A stretch of DNA of 64,000 nt from positions 244,850 to 308,849 of the forward strand of contig CAAAJI010000002.1 in NCBI GenBank assembly GCA_900642245.1. Reading direction: 5' to 3'. The notes beneath the pieces were generated by a model, which was not told the origin of the DNA, searched no databases, and saw only the letters and a program-made list of their open reading frames with translations. Every line of letters begins with the position of its first letter. Positions within the stretch are counted from its first letter, which is position 1. Below are positions 10,554 through 21,943 of the stretch, piece by piece. The stretch comes from Fragilaria radians. Lineage: Eukaryota > Bacillariophyta > Fragilariophyceae > Fragilariales > Fragilariaceae. The position numbers and the translations under genes were made by a program.

Positions 10554-11350
10554 ATGACATCGATGATAAATGCTCCTTCGAAGAATTTGAATGTGGGATA
10601 TTCACACTTCCAAACTGCAGCAGAAATGTATTCATACTTACGAGAAATCACTCAACCGGGTGGAGAATTCGTCGTTCGGAATTTCGTCGGTGTTATTGAA
10701 GATATATCCGTTCCTGCATCAACTGTGTGAGTAATCATTGTGTTAAACCTCAAGCCTGAGTTGTCGAAACCTTTTAGCTGATTAAGAGAAGCCATGTATG
10801 TCATGGGCAACTAAATATGGATTATTTCCAATCTATTAATGACTCACATTTCCATATATATATTCCTTTCAGCGAAACTGATTTGTTTCCAAAGGAAGCC
10901 CTAGATTACTATACCGCTAAGAATATGGGATGGGAATACACACAGGAGTGTTATGATACCTGGCAACTACCTGAACGTGGTGGGGAGCAAGGCGACTATC
11001 GAGATGGTATGGCCCATAAGATACAGAATGTAATTGATTGTCTCCGAACGGAACCGCTTTCTAAACGAGCCATCATCCCCATCCCATTTGCGACCGAGGG
11101 AAGCGCAACTGTGGATTGGACCAATCAAGGACAAACGAAATGTTGTCGTGAATTACATTTTTACCTAGAGGATGGGAAGCTTAAATGCACTGGCATCGTC
11201 AGGATGCAAAATGCCAATATCTTTGTCAAAAACATTCATTTCTTTGCCACCTTAATTAATCATGTAGCGGCGGAGTTACAGGTTCCTGTTGGAGAATATA
11301 CACATTGGATTACAAATTTATGTCATGACCGCAATGCGACTAGTTGTTGA
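10554..11350 (+). CDS. Thymidylate-synthase-fold protein, divergent
   Basis: Two exons, 10554-10726 and 10873-11350, with a 146-nt intron (GTGAGT...TTTCAG) and a split Val codon, give 216 aa. The C-terminal half aligns by eye to the thymidylate synthase/dCMP hydroxymethylase fold. AIIPIPFATEGSATVDW is the conserved strand. KCCRELHFYLEDGKLKC (C148/C149) sits where TS has PCH-x-x-x-QF. VRMQNANIFVKNIHF replaces RS-x-D-x-x-LG-x-PFN. HVAAELQVPVGEYTHW corresponds to the L-x-PGDLVH region. The nucleophilic Cys and the Asn position look retained, while the His after Cys and the RSxD Asp are changed. The protein is shorter than true TS (about 264 aa or more) and ends before an HIYxNH-like tail. It may be a dCMP/dUMP-modifying relative or a non-catalytic paralogue. 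It has no DHFR domain, unlike the fused DHFR-TS usual in stramenopiles. Confidence 0.68.
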
Positions 11351-11553
11351 ATTCTTTGTCATGGCGTCAAGGTTGACCTGTCATTCGACACACATTAGTA
11401 AGAAGTTCCTACTAAACATGATTCCCATGATAATCATCAAGAGACTTGTTGATGATAGAGTAAAGATTAAAATACGTTTTATGACCCATTGAGTTACAAC
11501 TCTATTGTTAGTGACTAATGAGATTCAATCCACCATATTATGCATTATCAAAG

Positions 11554-12893
11554 TTACATAACTAACGGGCGGGTGTTCATCTGTGCTCCAGTAGACTGCG
11601 TTGTCAAGGGTAGTATTGGTTGCTTCCGCTGTGTCCGCGGGCGGCCTTCTGGTGCCGAATACATGGCAGTTGCAACCACAACCAGACTTGCGCCGATTAA
11701 GAAAAGAAAGTTGGGGTGAAAATCAAACCATATGGAAGAAATAATACATGAAATCACGATTGAAAAGGAAGTGGCAAACACCTTCAACACGTTGTCGGCG
11801 TATTTGACAACCACAGCGACAATCAATCCTCCCGCTGCTTGTACCGTTACGACGGTCCAAACCATAGAAGAGAATCCTCCGAGGATACCTTGCCTTAGAA
11901 CCGCATTATAATCTTTTGAGTAAATGGCAAATAAAGCAATGAGGATGGATGGAAGACCCATCTGCACATTTCGTATCCACAATGTTGTTTGACTTCCCTT
12001 TAATATCTTTTCAAAGTAAACTCCTGCAAATCCAGACGTCCCAGCGGCGCAGAGTACTGCGATCAGTCCAATCAGACGATGAGCCTTATCAGCCACTTCT
12101 TTAGTGTGCTTGTCACCTGATCCAGAGAGTTGTACAATAGCCACACCCACTGTCAAGACGACAAGAGAAATCCATTTAAAGGTTGAAAATTTCCGCTAGA
12201 TGGAAATATGAATGATATTGCCATATGTCATGTGGTTGTTGTGCATCAGTTTGAGAACCAAAATACGAAGTAAGTTTTTGAAATCGAAACAAAGTGACAT
12301 ACCTGTAGCAATAAAGCACTGAAAAGGGCAGTTGTAAGGATCTTGAGCTGGTAACAAACTTGATACGTTGCAGCGTCGAGATTACTCAATGCCAAGTAAA
12401 GAAGATTATTTTGTACCGTATACAGCAACGATGGAACACAAAGCTTGAGCATTTCCCCAGGACTGTCCATAATATGAAACTTGAGTTCGCCTAACAATTT
12501 GCCTCTACTTTGATATGCAATGACAATACAACATATCATAAATTTCATGATCTCCATGACGAAAACTGCAGAAGTTGCAAGGTACATTGGTTGTCCTGGA
12601 TTTTGATGAGTTCGAGTGAATCGCATCAAAAGTACCAATCCAACCATTTGAGCTATTAAAAGAAAGAGGGCAGAGTACTTGATTAACTTGTCACGTGGAC
12701 TTTCCTTGGATACTGAGGTAACCTTCTTTACTAGTTTCTTTTTGATCACTTTCCCAGTTTTGACGACTACGGTCTTGGTTCGTTTCTTCGTCACGCCGTC
12801 ATTGCTTGCCGTCGGAATCAATTGCTCTTCAACAGCAAGAGCACTCTCATCCTGCTGAGTGTCAGCTTCCTCTCTGTCGTCCTTTTCGGTCAT
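11554..12893 (-). CDS. Nucleotide-sugar transporter (SLC35A / UDP-galactose type)
   Basis: A Golgi/ER antiporter that imports nucleotide sugars for glycosylation. Exons are 12893-12303 and 12195-11554, with a 107-nt intron (GTATGT...CTAG, phase 0), giving 410 aa. Conserved family blocks are NNLLYLALSNLDAATYQV, the adjoining YQLKILTTALFSALLL, WISLVVLTVGVAIVQL just after the junction, and GTSGFAGVYFEKILKGS. About ten hydrophobic segments fit the family. The N-terminal 75 residues before the first helix are charged, including the Lys/Thr/Val-rich KKRTKTVVVKTGKVIKKK, a cytosolic extension longer than in typical members. I chose ATG 12893. An in-frame ATG at 13013 would add 40 residues that look like translated UTR. 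The exact substrate cannot be read from sequence. The gene is convergent with the TS-like gene. Confidence 0.9.
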
Positions 12894-14414
12894 TATATTT
12901 TTTCTTTCGTTGGAAAATGTTAATTCAATATCAGTGAAATGTGTATATGTTAATCCTATGTTTATTGCATTCAGTGTTTCATTGCAGGAAAAAAAAACCA
13001 ATGGAAAAGTCATTTACCAAGTAGATCAGTACAGGACTATAGGATACCCAGAAATTTTCTCCAGCGTCTGACGACGGCGGGGCGATGGCCAAAGATGCGA
13101 AAGCAATGATTTTCACCAAGATATATTCAATCAAAATCTCAGCCTTTCTACCTTTTCTTTCTTAAAGCATATTCCAGCATAAACTATCCGTCAACTTGTC
13201 TTCAACTTTACAATCATATGGTAAAGTTTCTGTCATTTGAATGGAGATTTGGCGTATTCCAATTTTAGAGTTTCTGGTTGTTCCAATAAGTGCCTCTATC
13301 TTACTTCTTCTTGCTTGGTTTCCATAATTGATCATTGGTCAACCACTAACAACTCACCTTTACCTATCATTTTTTGGTAACTATACGTACAACAAGTTGA
13401 AATTGCTTTTTTAAGTCTGCTCTTTATTTCTCATGTTTTGTTAACATACGCCATGCCCTCAAAAATGTGCATTTGATCAAAGGCAATAAATCTTTGTGTC
13501 TCTGGTTGCGTGTGAAGAAAGGTCAATACTTTTAAACAGATTTTAGGAGCCTTCATCTGTCTATTCATTTTTGTAGACTACGCAATATACCTTTGTACTT
13601 GTATGGGTGATTTCCATCACTATAGTACAGGAGAGTATAAAATATTATTCTAGCTCATTTTTTCTGTATGGACTAATTCTCACTGGACGTTAACATGTAA
13701 CTGTTCACTTTACCCCAATCAAACTTTGGCATGATGATAAAGAGTCTCCATTTGGGAAGTTTGTAGCAAACGTTATTTGCACATAATTCCAATGCGTGAG
13801 TAATGAAATGAATGTTATATTAGGCATAGTGATTTTGATGAGCATATCCACTCATACAAACCACTTAATTTATTGCTGACTCGGAAACAGCAGTTTGCGG
13901 AGATATTCTTCCCATTCCATCTTGGCCTATCACCCTAATCACGTTCTTCTCCTTAGATATTGGACGCATGGCTAGCTTAACAATTCACAGAAGCTTCACT
14001 TTTCTATGAAAATTAGTGCATTTATAGGGCAACCTCCCAGCAAGACAAACAACTCTTGTACTTCTATCACGTTTGTATACTTGTTGAGAAACAGCTTTTC
14101 TTAAATTTTGACGGGAACGTTAGATTCAATCGGCAAAATAATAGGAGTATAACACGACAATGACATCAGTTGAGAACTTAGAATTTCTTGATATCTGGTG
14201 GTAAAGTGAGTGTGAATGGACAACAAAGTCTGATGTGAATGGAATGAAAGAGTGTATGAACAACGAAGTCTGATGTGAGAGGAATGAAAGGGTGAATGAA
14301 ATGTCATAATTCTCTTCTTTGAAATACTGTAAAGCATCTAGAGCAATCCAGCAGGAAATTTCTTTATTTATATTAAACTCCATGATTTTGGCTTGAGGTT
14401 TTACAATAGGATTA
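12894..14414. other. Intergenic, no gene seen (1.5 kb)
   Basis: This spacer upstream of the transporter and downstream of the NDUFAF5-type gene is pyrimidine-rich and AT-rich, with frequent stops. It contains the 40-bp tandem duplication at 14212-14291. The short minus-strand open frames over 14101-14383 are a by-product of that repeat. Confidence 0.45.
14212..14291. repeat. 40-bp direct tandem repeat, two copies
   Basis: Copy 1 (14212-14251) and copy 2 (14252-14291) are adjacent and share AACAA-AAGTCTGATGTGA and GGAATGAAAG, differing at only a few positions. A partial third start (GTGAATGAA) follows. It is a simple duplication in the 3' flank of the NDUFAF5-type gene. Confidence 0.75.
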
Positions 14415-15470
14415 TTATCCCTGAACTTTATCTACAACAATTTCTCCAACCTTATGTGTTGCAGAGCCTCGCTGGGAAGGTCGTTGTTGTGAATCATGAG
14501 GTGACCATCCAATCGCGTAAATTACCTGGACAGATGCCTCAATACAAGCGTCATCATTTTTGTCTTCTAATTCTACCTGATAAAGCTCATCGTAAATGCA
14601 GGATGTTGCTAAAATTGTGTCAGACGCTACTCTCAATCGTCTGTTAACGCATGCATTTGATTCTCCCATGCGTTGAAGATGTTCCATCAAAACCATGGCA
14701 TTTGGAAATGCGATCTTGATTGTGTCTACGTCGATTGTAGGAAGATTGAATCCAGCTGACGTTAGAAGACTTCCAACGTCAGATACATCAACAAAGGGAC
14801 CAACATGAGGACTCACTCCCCCCTCGCGTTCGACTTCGCCCATCACAAAAGATGCCCTTAACTCGGGGAGAGTTGTACCACCAATCATTGCAAACATAAA
14901 GCAGCCATCTGGCTTAAGTACGCGCTTGATCTCTGAAAATAGGTCTGGTAATTTGTTCACCCAGTGCAGTGCAAACGAACTTATCACTAAGTCAAACGTT
15001 CCATCTGGAAATGACAACTTTCCTTCTTCATCTTTAACCATTCGATAAGTACCACATCGATCTGCGCCATTAATAACTAGATTCTCGTCCCGATGTAGCA
15101 TCGACTCGCTCGAATCGATTTGCACGAGTTTGCGAACACCGCCAATACCTCCACTGCCATGCAACGCAACGTCGGAGCAGATCATACGGTGTACGATCCC
15201 TGCTCCTGAACCGATTTCTAAAGCTAACGGAAATCCATCCTCTCGCTTGATATCATCCAGTCGATCAATCAATCTGCGGGCTACTTCATTTCGAAAATAA
15301 TCGTAGTCTACTCTTGCCTCATCATCTTGCCAAACCTTATGCGTTCTGGCTGCTCCTTCACGCTGTAAAAGTTTTATCGATCGATCGAACGCAATTGTTG
15401 TGCTATTATCTGATATATATCTCCTAACTGTCAAACATCTATTTCGAGAGCTAAGTAATGAAGTCCACAT
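14415..15470 (-). CDS. NDUFAF5: NDUFAF5-type methyltransferase, complex I assembly factor
   Basis: Single-exon protein of 351 aa. The N-terminus MWTSLLSSRNRCLTVRRY is Arg/Ser-rich without acidic residues, as in a mitochondrial presequence. It is followed by FDRSIKLLQREGAAR, matching the F-D-R-x-x-K-x-x-QR opening of NDUFAF5. Class I SAM motif I is LALEIGSGAGIVHRM (about 83-96). LVQIDSSESML is motif II, and DLVISSFALHWVNKLPDLF is the BioC/NDUFAF5 post-I block. RVLKPDGCFMFAMIGGTTLP (about 186-205) is a further family hallmark. NDUFAF5 hydroxylates an arginine of a complex I core subunit in the mitochondrial matrix. The C-terminus beyond about 320 is variable and Gln/Ser-rich. The start is the only ATG ahead of the presequence. 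The alternative, a BioC-like enzyme, is less likely given the presequence and FDR motif. Confidence 0.88.
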   Translation of the reverse strand: MWTSLLSSRNRCLTVRRYISDNSTTIAFDRSIKLLQREGAARTHKVWQDDEARVDYDYFRNEVARRLIDRLDDIKREDGFPLALEIGSGAGIVHRMICSDVALHGSGGIGGVRKLVQIDSSESMLHRDENLVINGADRCGTYRMVKDEEGKLSFPDGTFDLVISSFALHWVNKLPDLFSEIKRVLKPDGCFMFAMIGGTTLPELRASFVMGEVEREGGVSPHVGPFVDVSDVGSLLTSAGFNLPTIDVDTIKIAFPNAMVLMEHLQRMGESNACVNRRLRVASDTILATSCIYDELYQVELEDKNDDACIEASVQVIYAIGWSPHDSQQRPSQRGSATHKVGEIVVDKVQG

Positions 15471-16701
15471 CTTGCTTAGCTGCCCGAGGAAACAACATAA
15501 CTCTTCACTATAAGGTTAAGGGATAGCACCACCTCAGATGACTGGGGTACCTATGAGTCCACATAATGAAGAAGAATTGGAACGCTTGAGAAAAACAGTT
15601 AGGACGTCGGCAACGCTTACTTCTTGATGTACCCAAGGTAAAGAAGCCTTTGAAGAAACAAATTTCATAGAAATTTTAAATTCTAGATACTTCGATACGT
15701 ACAAAGAAAGAAATAGCAAATGGAGATCCAATCAAGCAATTATATTAGAAAATTTCATTTTATTGCCTACTCTCCAAAATGGTTCAAGTCAACCAGTGAC
15801 CCTTAAATTGAGCCGTTATTCATACTTTATGAGCTGAATCATACGTCTTTAAATCTAGCTCCAATCTTTGCGCATACCATTGGAACATTTTTCGTAAAAT
15901 TATCTAGAGAGCAACGTCCAGATATTTTCAAGGCAGCCACAGGATCACGAATTCTCATTGTGAACAATGTTGTATACTTTAGGACAAATATTTCTGTTTC
16001 TAACAAAGAAAGGACCAAACTCTAACTTTTCTCTTTCCCTAAGGTCAATAACTGGCTGGCTTTGCTATGAAGGTTAGACACAGAATGCATAGCAAAGAAG
16101 CGTCATTTTTGAGATTATAAAATTGTGTGTGTTATGGATTTGACTTTAGTGTAGCATTGTTGTCTTCAAATATGGACATACCCAACAAAAGAACTATCTC
16201 TGTGACTCAAGTTTGCCTATAAATTGAGCATAGATATTGTCAGAGTATAACCATAGTTCTTTTATCTTTTTGCAGCATAGTTATTATGCGTTAAGTTACG
16301 TCGCTGTTGATTCTGTTGCTGTTGTAGAAGTTTTTTTTTCTTGCATTTGTTGGAACGGCAAAAGAATGCTGTTTCTGTTGCAGAGTCAAATCTGTTGTTA
16401 AAAAGTCAAAATATATTGTTATTGATGGAATTCAATGTCATTGTTCTGATTCTGCTCACTCTTTCTACAGCATTTCACCAGCACACTAGGGAGTAATAGA
16501 AATACTGTACTATAATGCAATAACCTTTTTCCTACTGGGTTTCCAGGTTTCATGTTTCATCGGTCGTCAGTAAAATGTAAAATCCTTGTCCTTAAACTCC
16601 AAATGAAAAATTAAAACAACCTTTTGACATCCTGAGCGAGATCTCGATGGTCGACTATCTTCACCGAGCATTCATAATAACGACGTCAGGGAGTACAGAA
16701 A
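15471..16701. other. Intergenic, no gene seen (1.2 kb)
   Basis: This interval lies between the divergent NDUFAF5-type and kinase genes. It is AT-rich, with a Gln/Leu-codon-like TTGCTGTTG stretch and an oligo-T tract around 16300-16345. I see no exon with splice support. Confidence 0.45.
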
Positions 16702-18449
16702 ATGAGATCGCGGACTGTGGCGTCACGTCGAATCTCTGGCTCGATTAAAGGGAGTAAACAGGGCGACAGAAGCAAGGTTCTGCGAAATCATAAAAAAGAG
16801 CCAATCAATATTTCATTTCCTTCAGATAACGATGAAAATGGGAAGGATCGATTATTCAATGAAAGATATTGGATATATCTTCCCAATAATTGGAAAATAG
16901 CTCAAAGCTTCCATCTTGACGCTAAGGAATGTACTAAATTCTCCAAAATGCTTCAATCTTTCTCTGCTTTGATTCTTTTCATGTTTCTTTTGTTGACATT
17001 CCTGATTTTTACGATGACACAATCAAAAGCTCGTCAACATAAAGTTTTCCCGTTAGAAATCCTAATGGATGTTACAAATAACTTTCCTCCTCTAGCAATT
17101 CCAAGAGTTGTTCTTTATTTTCCTGTACTTGTCCCATCTGTGGTAAAAGACCATGCTGCATTTCATTATCCTCAGAGGCTGAATGAATCATTGTTAAGTG
17201 AGGACAGAGTCCCCGAGTATGAAATTAATCTAGTTTTTCCGAAAGAACACTTTAGGAGAGTAATCCACCACGACACTTGGGAGGGTGGTGGTGAGGCGCG
17301 AGATTATTCTAGGAGGGATGATGACATTCAGTCATATTATGCATTCGATGATGATGTTGTTCGAGACGTGGCAAAAAGTTACAATCAACATGAATACGGC
17401 GGCAAAGGGGTATGTCGAAGAGTACCCTGGCATAGACTTCATTACCCAAATTGTAACCTGTTTCATGAAATGAATAATGCGATAAATATCCCATTGTACA
17501 TTGGGTTGGGATCCTATCGAGATGTAATGCTGCATGAGCACCATTTTTTAAATTTCTCTGAAACATTGGTATGGAAACAAGCCCTATGGAGCTTCAGATT
17601 TGTTTATGTAAGTGTAATGACGCGGTAATTGTATCGTGACATCTTGACAAAATACACTTACCGATTACTCTGAAGGATAAATACGAAATCACTCGTATGG
17701 AGGCACTTGTGAGTGAGAGGTTCACTTCTGTTGATAGAATCGTCAACGTGTATGGACATTGCGGTGTCGCTATATTATCAGAACTCCTCGAATACGGAGA
17801 CATTGAGATGCTGGTCATACCCGGAACGGGATATATCCAACATGCAGAACTCAACGATACAGAACGACTCAGACCTCAGAACAAGCTCTCTCCGATCTTG
17901 AAGCTTCAATTGGCTCTGGAGATGGCTGAAGCTATTGCCTTACTACATGAATATCCTGAAGGAATAATTGTCCATAACGACATAAGTCCTTCACAGTTCC
18001 TATATGACAGAAACGGAAACATAAAATTAAACGATTTTAATCGAGCCGAAATAATGCTGTGGAATGAGCAAACGAAAGAATATTGTAAATATCGCAACGG
18101 CGCTGCAAATGGAAACTATCGTGCTCCTGAAGAATACTTTGACAAACCACTAGACGAGAAGATAGACGTCTACAGCTTCGGAAATAATATCTATGCATTG
18201 CTTACAGGATTATGGCCTTTCTATGAATTAGATGACAACCATGTTGATGAGGTGCAAGAGAAGATACGCAAAGGATTAAAACCATTCATTGATGAAAGGT
18301 ACAGAGTAAATAGTATGGAAGAGGCTATTCTCGTAGACATTATGGAAGAATGTTGGGCATTCAACCCACAAGATAGACCCGAAATGAAAACACTCGTGAA
18401 ACGGCTTCAAACAGCATGTCTCGAGTTGGAGAATTCCCAACCTTCTTGA
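16702..18449 (+). CDS. Membrane-anchored kinase-like protein with HND and DFN motifs
   Basis: Exons are 16702-17607 and 17676-18449. The 68-nt intron (GTAAGT...GAAG, phase 0) lies inside the kinase fold, giving 559 aa. An Arg/Lys-rich N-terminus precedes one hydrophobic segment (about 88-106, LILFMFLLLTFLIFTM), then a stem of about 180 residues, then the kinase domain. Recognisable kinase elements are VWKQA (K292, the VAIK-type lysine), ITRMEAL (alpha-C Glu), VHNDISPSQFLYD (H402-N403-D404 in place of HRD), IKLNDFNRAE (D422-F423-N424 in place of DFG), YRAPEEY (APE), and DVYSFGNNIYALLTG. Lys, Glu and both Asp are present, so it may be active, but the missing HRD Arg and DFG Gly are unusual. I believe similar DFNRAE-type kinases occur as a diatom family. 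Substrate and ligand are unknown. Confidence 0.85.
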
Positions 18450-20341
18450 TCGAAATGAAGCTTGCATAGAATGGGTTAAGTTCAAACCACGTTGGTAGAC
18501 ATGGAAGGATTGTGACACTGTGTCAATTGAATTCAAGCCTTGCCACTATCTTGAAACTCCGTATTAGTCTTGTTAATAAATTTGAGAGAAGGACTGAAGT
18601 GAAAGTCACCAAAACACGACTCTGGTCTGCGTGCAAAATCTGAAATGACAGCGCAGATGAGTAACTGTTTACCTAGGAACACTTTAAAAGCAGTCTACTC
18701 AAATCCATAACTTTCAAGATGTCAAGATGCCGTTTCATTTCAATGCCAGATAATTTTTTGAGCTCCTGATAATTGTAACAAAAACTTCGAAACAAGTTAC
18801 AAAGGGATATGTTTGGCTTAAGAAGATTGGTAACTTGTTAAATCACCTCTAAGCGACAAAGTCAACTTTAATTCGGGTCAACCACTGTAGAGTGTGAAAT
18901 ACAAAAGTAAGGTCAATCCTTGCATTCTATCTGCAACTTAATCTTTTATTGAACTCTTGTTGCGAGGTGAAGTGCAGTAAGATCAAAAACTCCGATCAAC
19001 ATACTTGAACTCAATTATGTTCCAGTTGATTTGGATTGCATCGTACATGCATTCCAATTACGATATAGCCTTTTAGTACTCTTTTGTTATTGTGCCAAAC
19101 TTTTAGTGGGAAAGACTGATTTAACCTTAAAATCAAATATCTAGATGCTTGCATACCTAGAACTAATCATTTCCCGCTGAATTTTTGTCTTTTGATAGCA
19201 TACATCTCTGGTAGAGGTACATAAAAAGTTCATACTTTGACAAAAATCGATGTTGTATCGTTTATAATGAATTGAATGTCAATAATAATGATATTTCCAA
19301 ACATATCTTGTTGCTTTAAATCTCTAGGATAACCTTTTTCCGTTTTCAGCTTGACTAATACTCCTTGTCTTTTCCACTTAGGACGGCATATTGGTTAAGG
19401 CAATCCAAAATTTCTAGCTCTTGAAGTCAGTCAATGATTTTTCATGGCAAGCATTATTTTTCGTTTTCCATTTTTTTCAAATATTTTGCCGTGTCCTTCG
19501 TGACTGAGCCTAGCAGGTGTTGTTGTATCCTCCGGTCCGTTTTGTCTTCACATTTTAAAGGAATTTATCTACGAATCCACAATGTCATTTGTTGCTGTGA
19601 AACTTTACACTTTTAGCTGAATCATCATCTTGGTTTTGCCGAGATGGTTGGGCTTTTGTCAATTAATGCTGCTGGAGCTTCCTTATTAAGTTGCATTTTT
19701 ATACGAAATAGACAATTAGAAAGAAAAAACTTTTGCTTTTGATGGCTCTTAACCTTTCTAGCAAGGAGAAGTTGACCAACGTTTCCGTGTGGTATGGTTC
19801 TCACGGAATCTGATCCATTTCCATTCTTGATTATCCCTCTTGTGGATTTTGCATTCTATGGCATTTGTTTTTTGCTAACGGAAGCTTGAGAACTGCAGAA
19901 AGACATGTCTATTAGTTCAGAATATATGTCGGCGTATCTATTGACTTTCACATGATCCTCGTCATATAGCGAGACAACATATATAGGGAGCAACACACAT
20001 TTTCAAACGCTCGAAAAAATTCATTAAGAGTTCTTGAGGCAAAGCCGGCTTTTGAAGGTTTTAGTGTGAACAAAAAATGTACAATCTGTACAATTGTAAC
20101 TACAAGTAGTATAAAATCTCTACAAACACATTTGAGAATCAATCGTCTCAACTGTGAATGTAAAAAAAACTTATAGCCCTCAAGTATGACCTACGACGCA
20201 TGACTACTAGTCAATAGCAGAAAGGTAGACTGGGAATGATTGGTCAATGCCTTTTAATTTCAGTCACAGTGGCATGCCAACGTTTCTGACTTCGGGAAAA
20301 GATATGATTGTCTCATAATTCATGAAAAAAACTATCGTAGA
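18450..20341. other. Intergenic, no gene seen (1.9 kb)
   Basis: This AT-rich stretch lies between the kinase-like gene and the Ser/Pro-rich gene, both on the plus strand. There is no splice-supported exon, no tRNA and no strong repeat. The last few hundred bases should contain the promoter of the gene starting at 20342. Confidence 0.45.
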
Positions 20342-21943
20342 ATGTTACAAGGAGAAAACCAGAGGATCACCTTACATCTAAAGTTGAAAAACGTTGACAG
20401 CTACTCGGACACCGAATCAAAGCTACCGTGCGAGTGTACATGCAATGTGGAGAGAAAGCCGGAAGTCTCGTTAAGCCTCTCTAGGCCCTCGTCGGTTTCG
20501 CTTTGTGGTATCTGCAAGGAAAATCGGAATTCACCTAGCCATCAGGTGACGAGCACTATCGAGAGAAATCATCATTTAGTTCCGAGTATCAAATCGAGGA
20601 ATCAGATTGTCCAAGAATTCATGAAAGTTCATGGTGAGTCTTTACCTCATTTCTTTTGCTTCAATACATTGAGTTCTTAACTTTTTAAAGGTGTCATTTC
20701 TCCGCTACCTAAAGACGACAAGACGGAAAAGACATGCCCTGATCTACTCTCTCCTGCTGACCTCACCCAATGCAAGTCTGTGTACTACACTGGATACAGC
20801 ATTCACAGTGTGAAGCATCTTTCTCCTGGACGAGATATCGAAGAACCTATACCTCGATTTACTTTAGATTCTGATATAAGTACTATCGAAGAAGAAGGAA
20901 AATCGATATTCTTTACTCCAAGCGACAAATTAAACACCCATGTCACCCCTAAGTTAGAGATGAAAGCAAGCGGACAACCTATTCTACCTTCAGAGCGGAT
21001 CCAATCAGACAAATCGATGCCAAACAATTCAGGTTATGAGAATCATAGCGTCTGCCATCAGGACGTAATGAGAGTTGACTTTACAACGACGACTTCATGG
21101 TATCCCGACGATGATGTTCCTCAAATTGCGAAGAGGCAAGTGACTGTGCCAGATATTGAATCCGCCTCCGTAGGTCACTCGTCCACTTGCAATCTTCTGC
21201 TCGAAGCACTTCCTCCATTAACCTATACTGATAGACTTACATGGGGTGATGGGGCATCGAAGTTACGGATAAAAATGGAAAGGCAGGACTCTCTACCCGA
21301 ATCAAGCATCGAGCGAAGTTCGATTAAGAAGTTCAAAAGCGCTGGTGCAAGTTATTTCAGCCCCATGACCTCAAAGCCCTTAAATCAACACGATCGATTG
21401 CCTCTCAAAAGTCTTGAGGATTTGGATAGCAAATATATGGATCCCTGCGTCAGGTACACCCCTTTAAAGAAAAGAAATAGCCCACACTTTTCAAAAGTCA
21501 GCCCTCTGATGGGGAATAACCAAAACATGGAAATCCGAAGGAATGGCGTTAGCTCCCAAGAAGTGAGCTATTATTTATTCGGGTCGCCTAAGCCTCTTTG
21601 TCAACATCAGGTTCCCCCTCCTGATGACTGTGCACCATCAAATAGTTCAAACATGATGCTACCTCATTTGTCTCGCCGAAGTAATCATGAAGACGAACAG
21701 AACTTCAAAACTAAGCTTCAGGATCCATATGGTATTAGGGATCTCACAAGAACCCATAAGCTGGATGTATTGGAGAAAAGTAGGGATGAACGATGGTTCA
21801 TCAAACAGCTAAGACCTCGACCTTCTTTTACATCGTGTTTAGCTGACCAGTATTTTCCTGACCCTGGTACATTCGAAAGCAATTTTGATGAGACAAATGA
21901 AGCTTTAACGTGCTTTGACCTTTTCGACTCTCAGCGCAACTAA
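20342..21943 (+). CDS. Unrecognised Ser/Pro-rich, probably disordered protein
   Basis: I do not recognise this protein. Exons 20342-20633 and 20691-21943 are joined across a 57-nt intron (GTGAGT...TTTTTAAAG), which restores a split Gly codon and gives 514 aa. There is no membrane segment, signal peptide or globular domain. The sequence is rich in Ser, Pro, Asp and Lys, with many SP/TP sites (ISPLPKDD, LLSPAD, SHFSKVSPLMG-type segments), typical of a phosphorylated regulatory protein. Two Cys clusters near the N-terminus, LPCECTCN and LCGICKEN, could bind metal, but the spacing fits no finger I know. The C-terminus has conserved-looking RWFIKQLRPRPSFTSCLADQ followed by acidic FDETNEALTCFDLFDS. 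An out-of-frame ATG at about 20323 precedes the chosen start and may act as a uORF. Confidence 0.6.

Noticed and set aside
12894..13013. Upstream in-frame ATG of the nucleotide-sugar transporter
   Set aside because: The extra 40 residues look like translated 5' UTR; ATG 12893 begins the hydrophilic N-terminus expected before the first helix.
14101..14383. Two overlapping minus-strand frames with repeated His/Ser phrases
   Set aside because: The resemblance comes from the 40-bp tandem duplication; there is no start context or homology.
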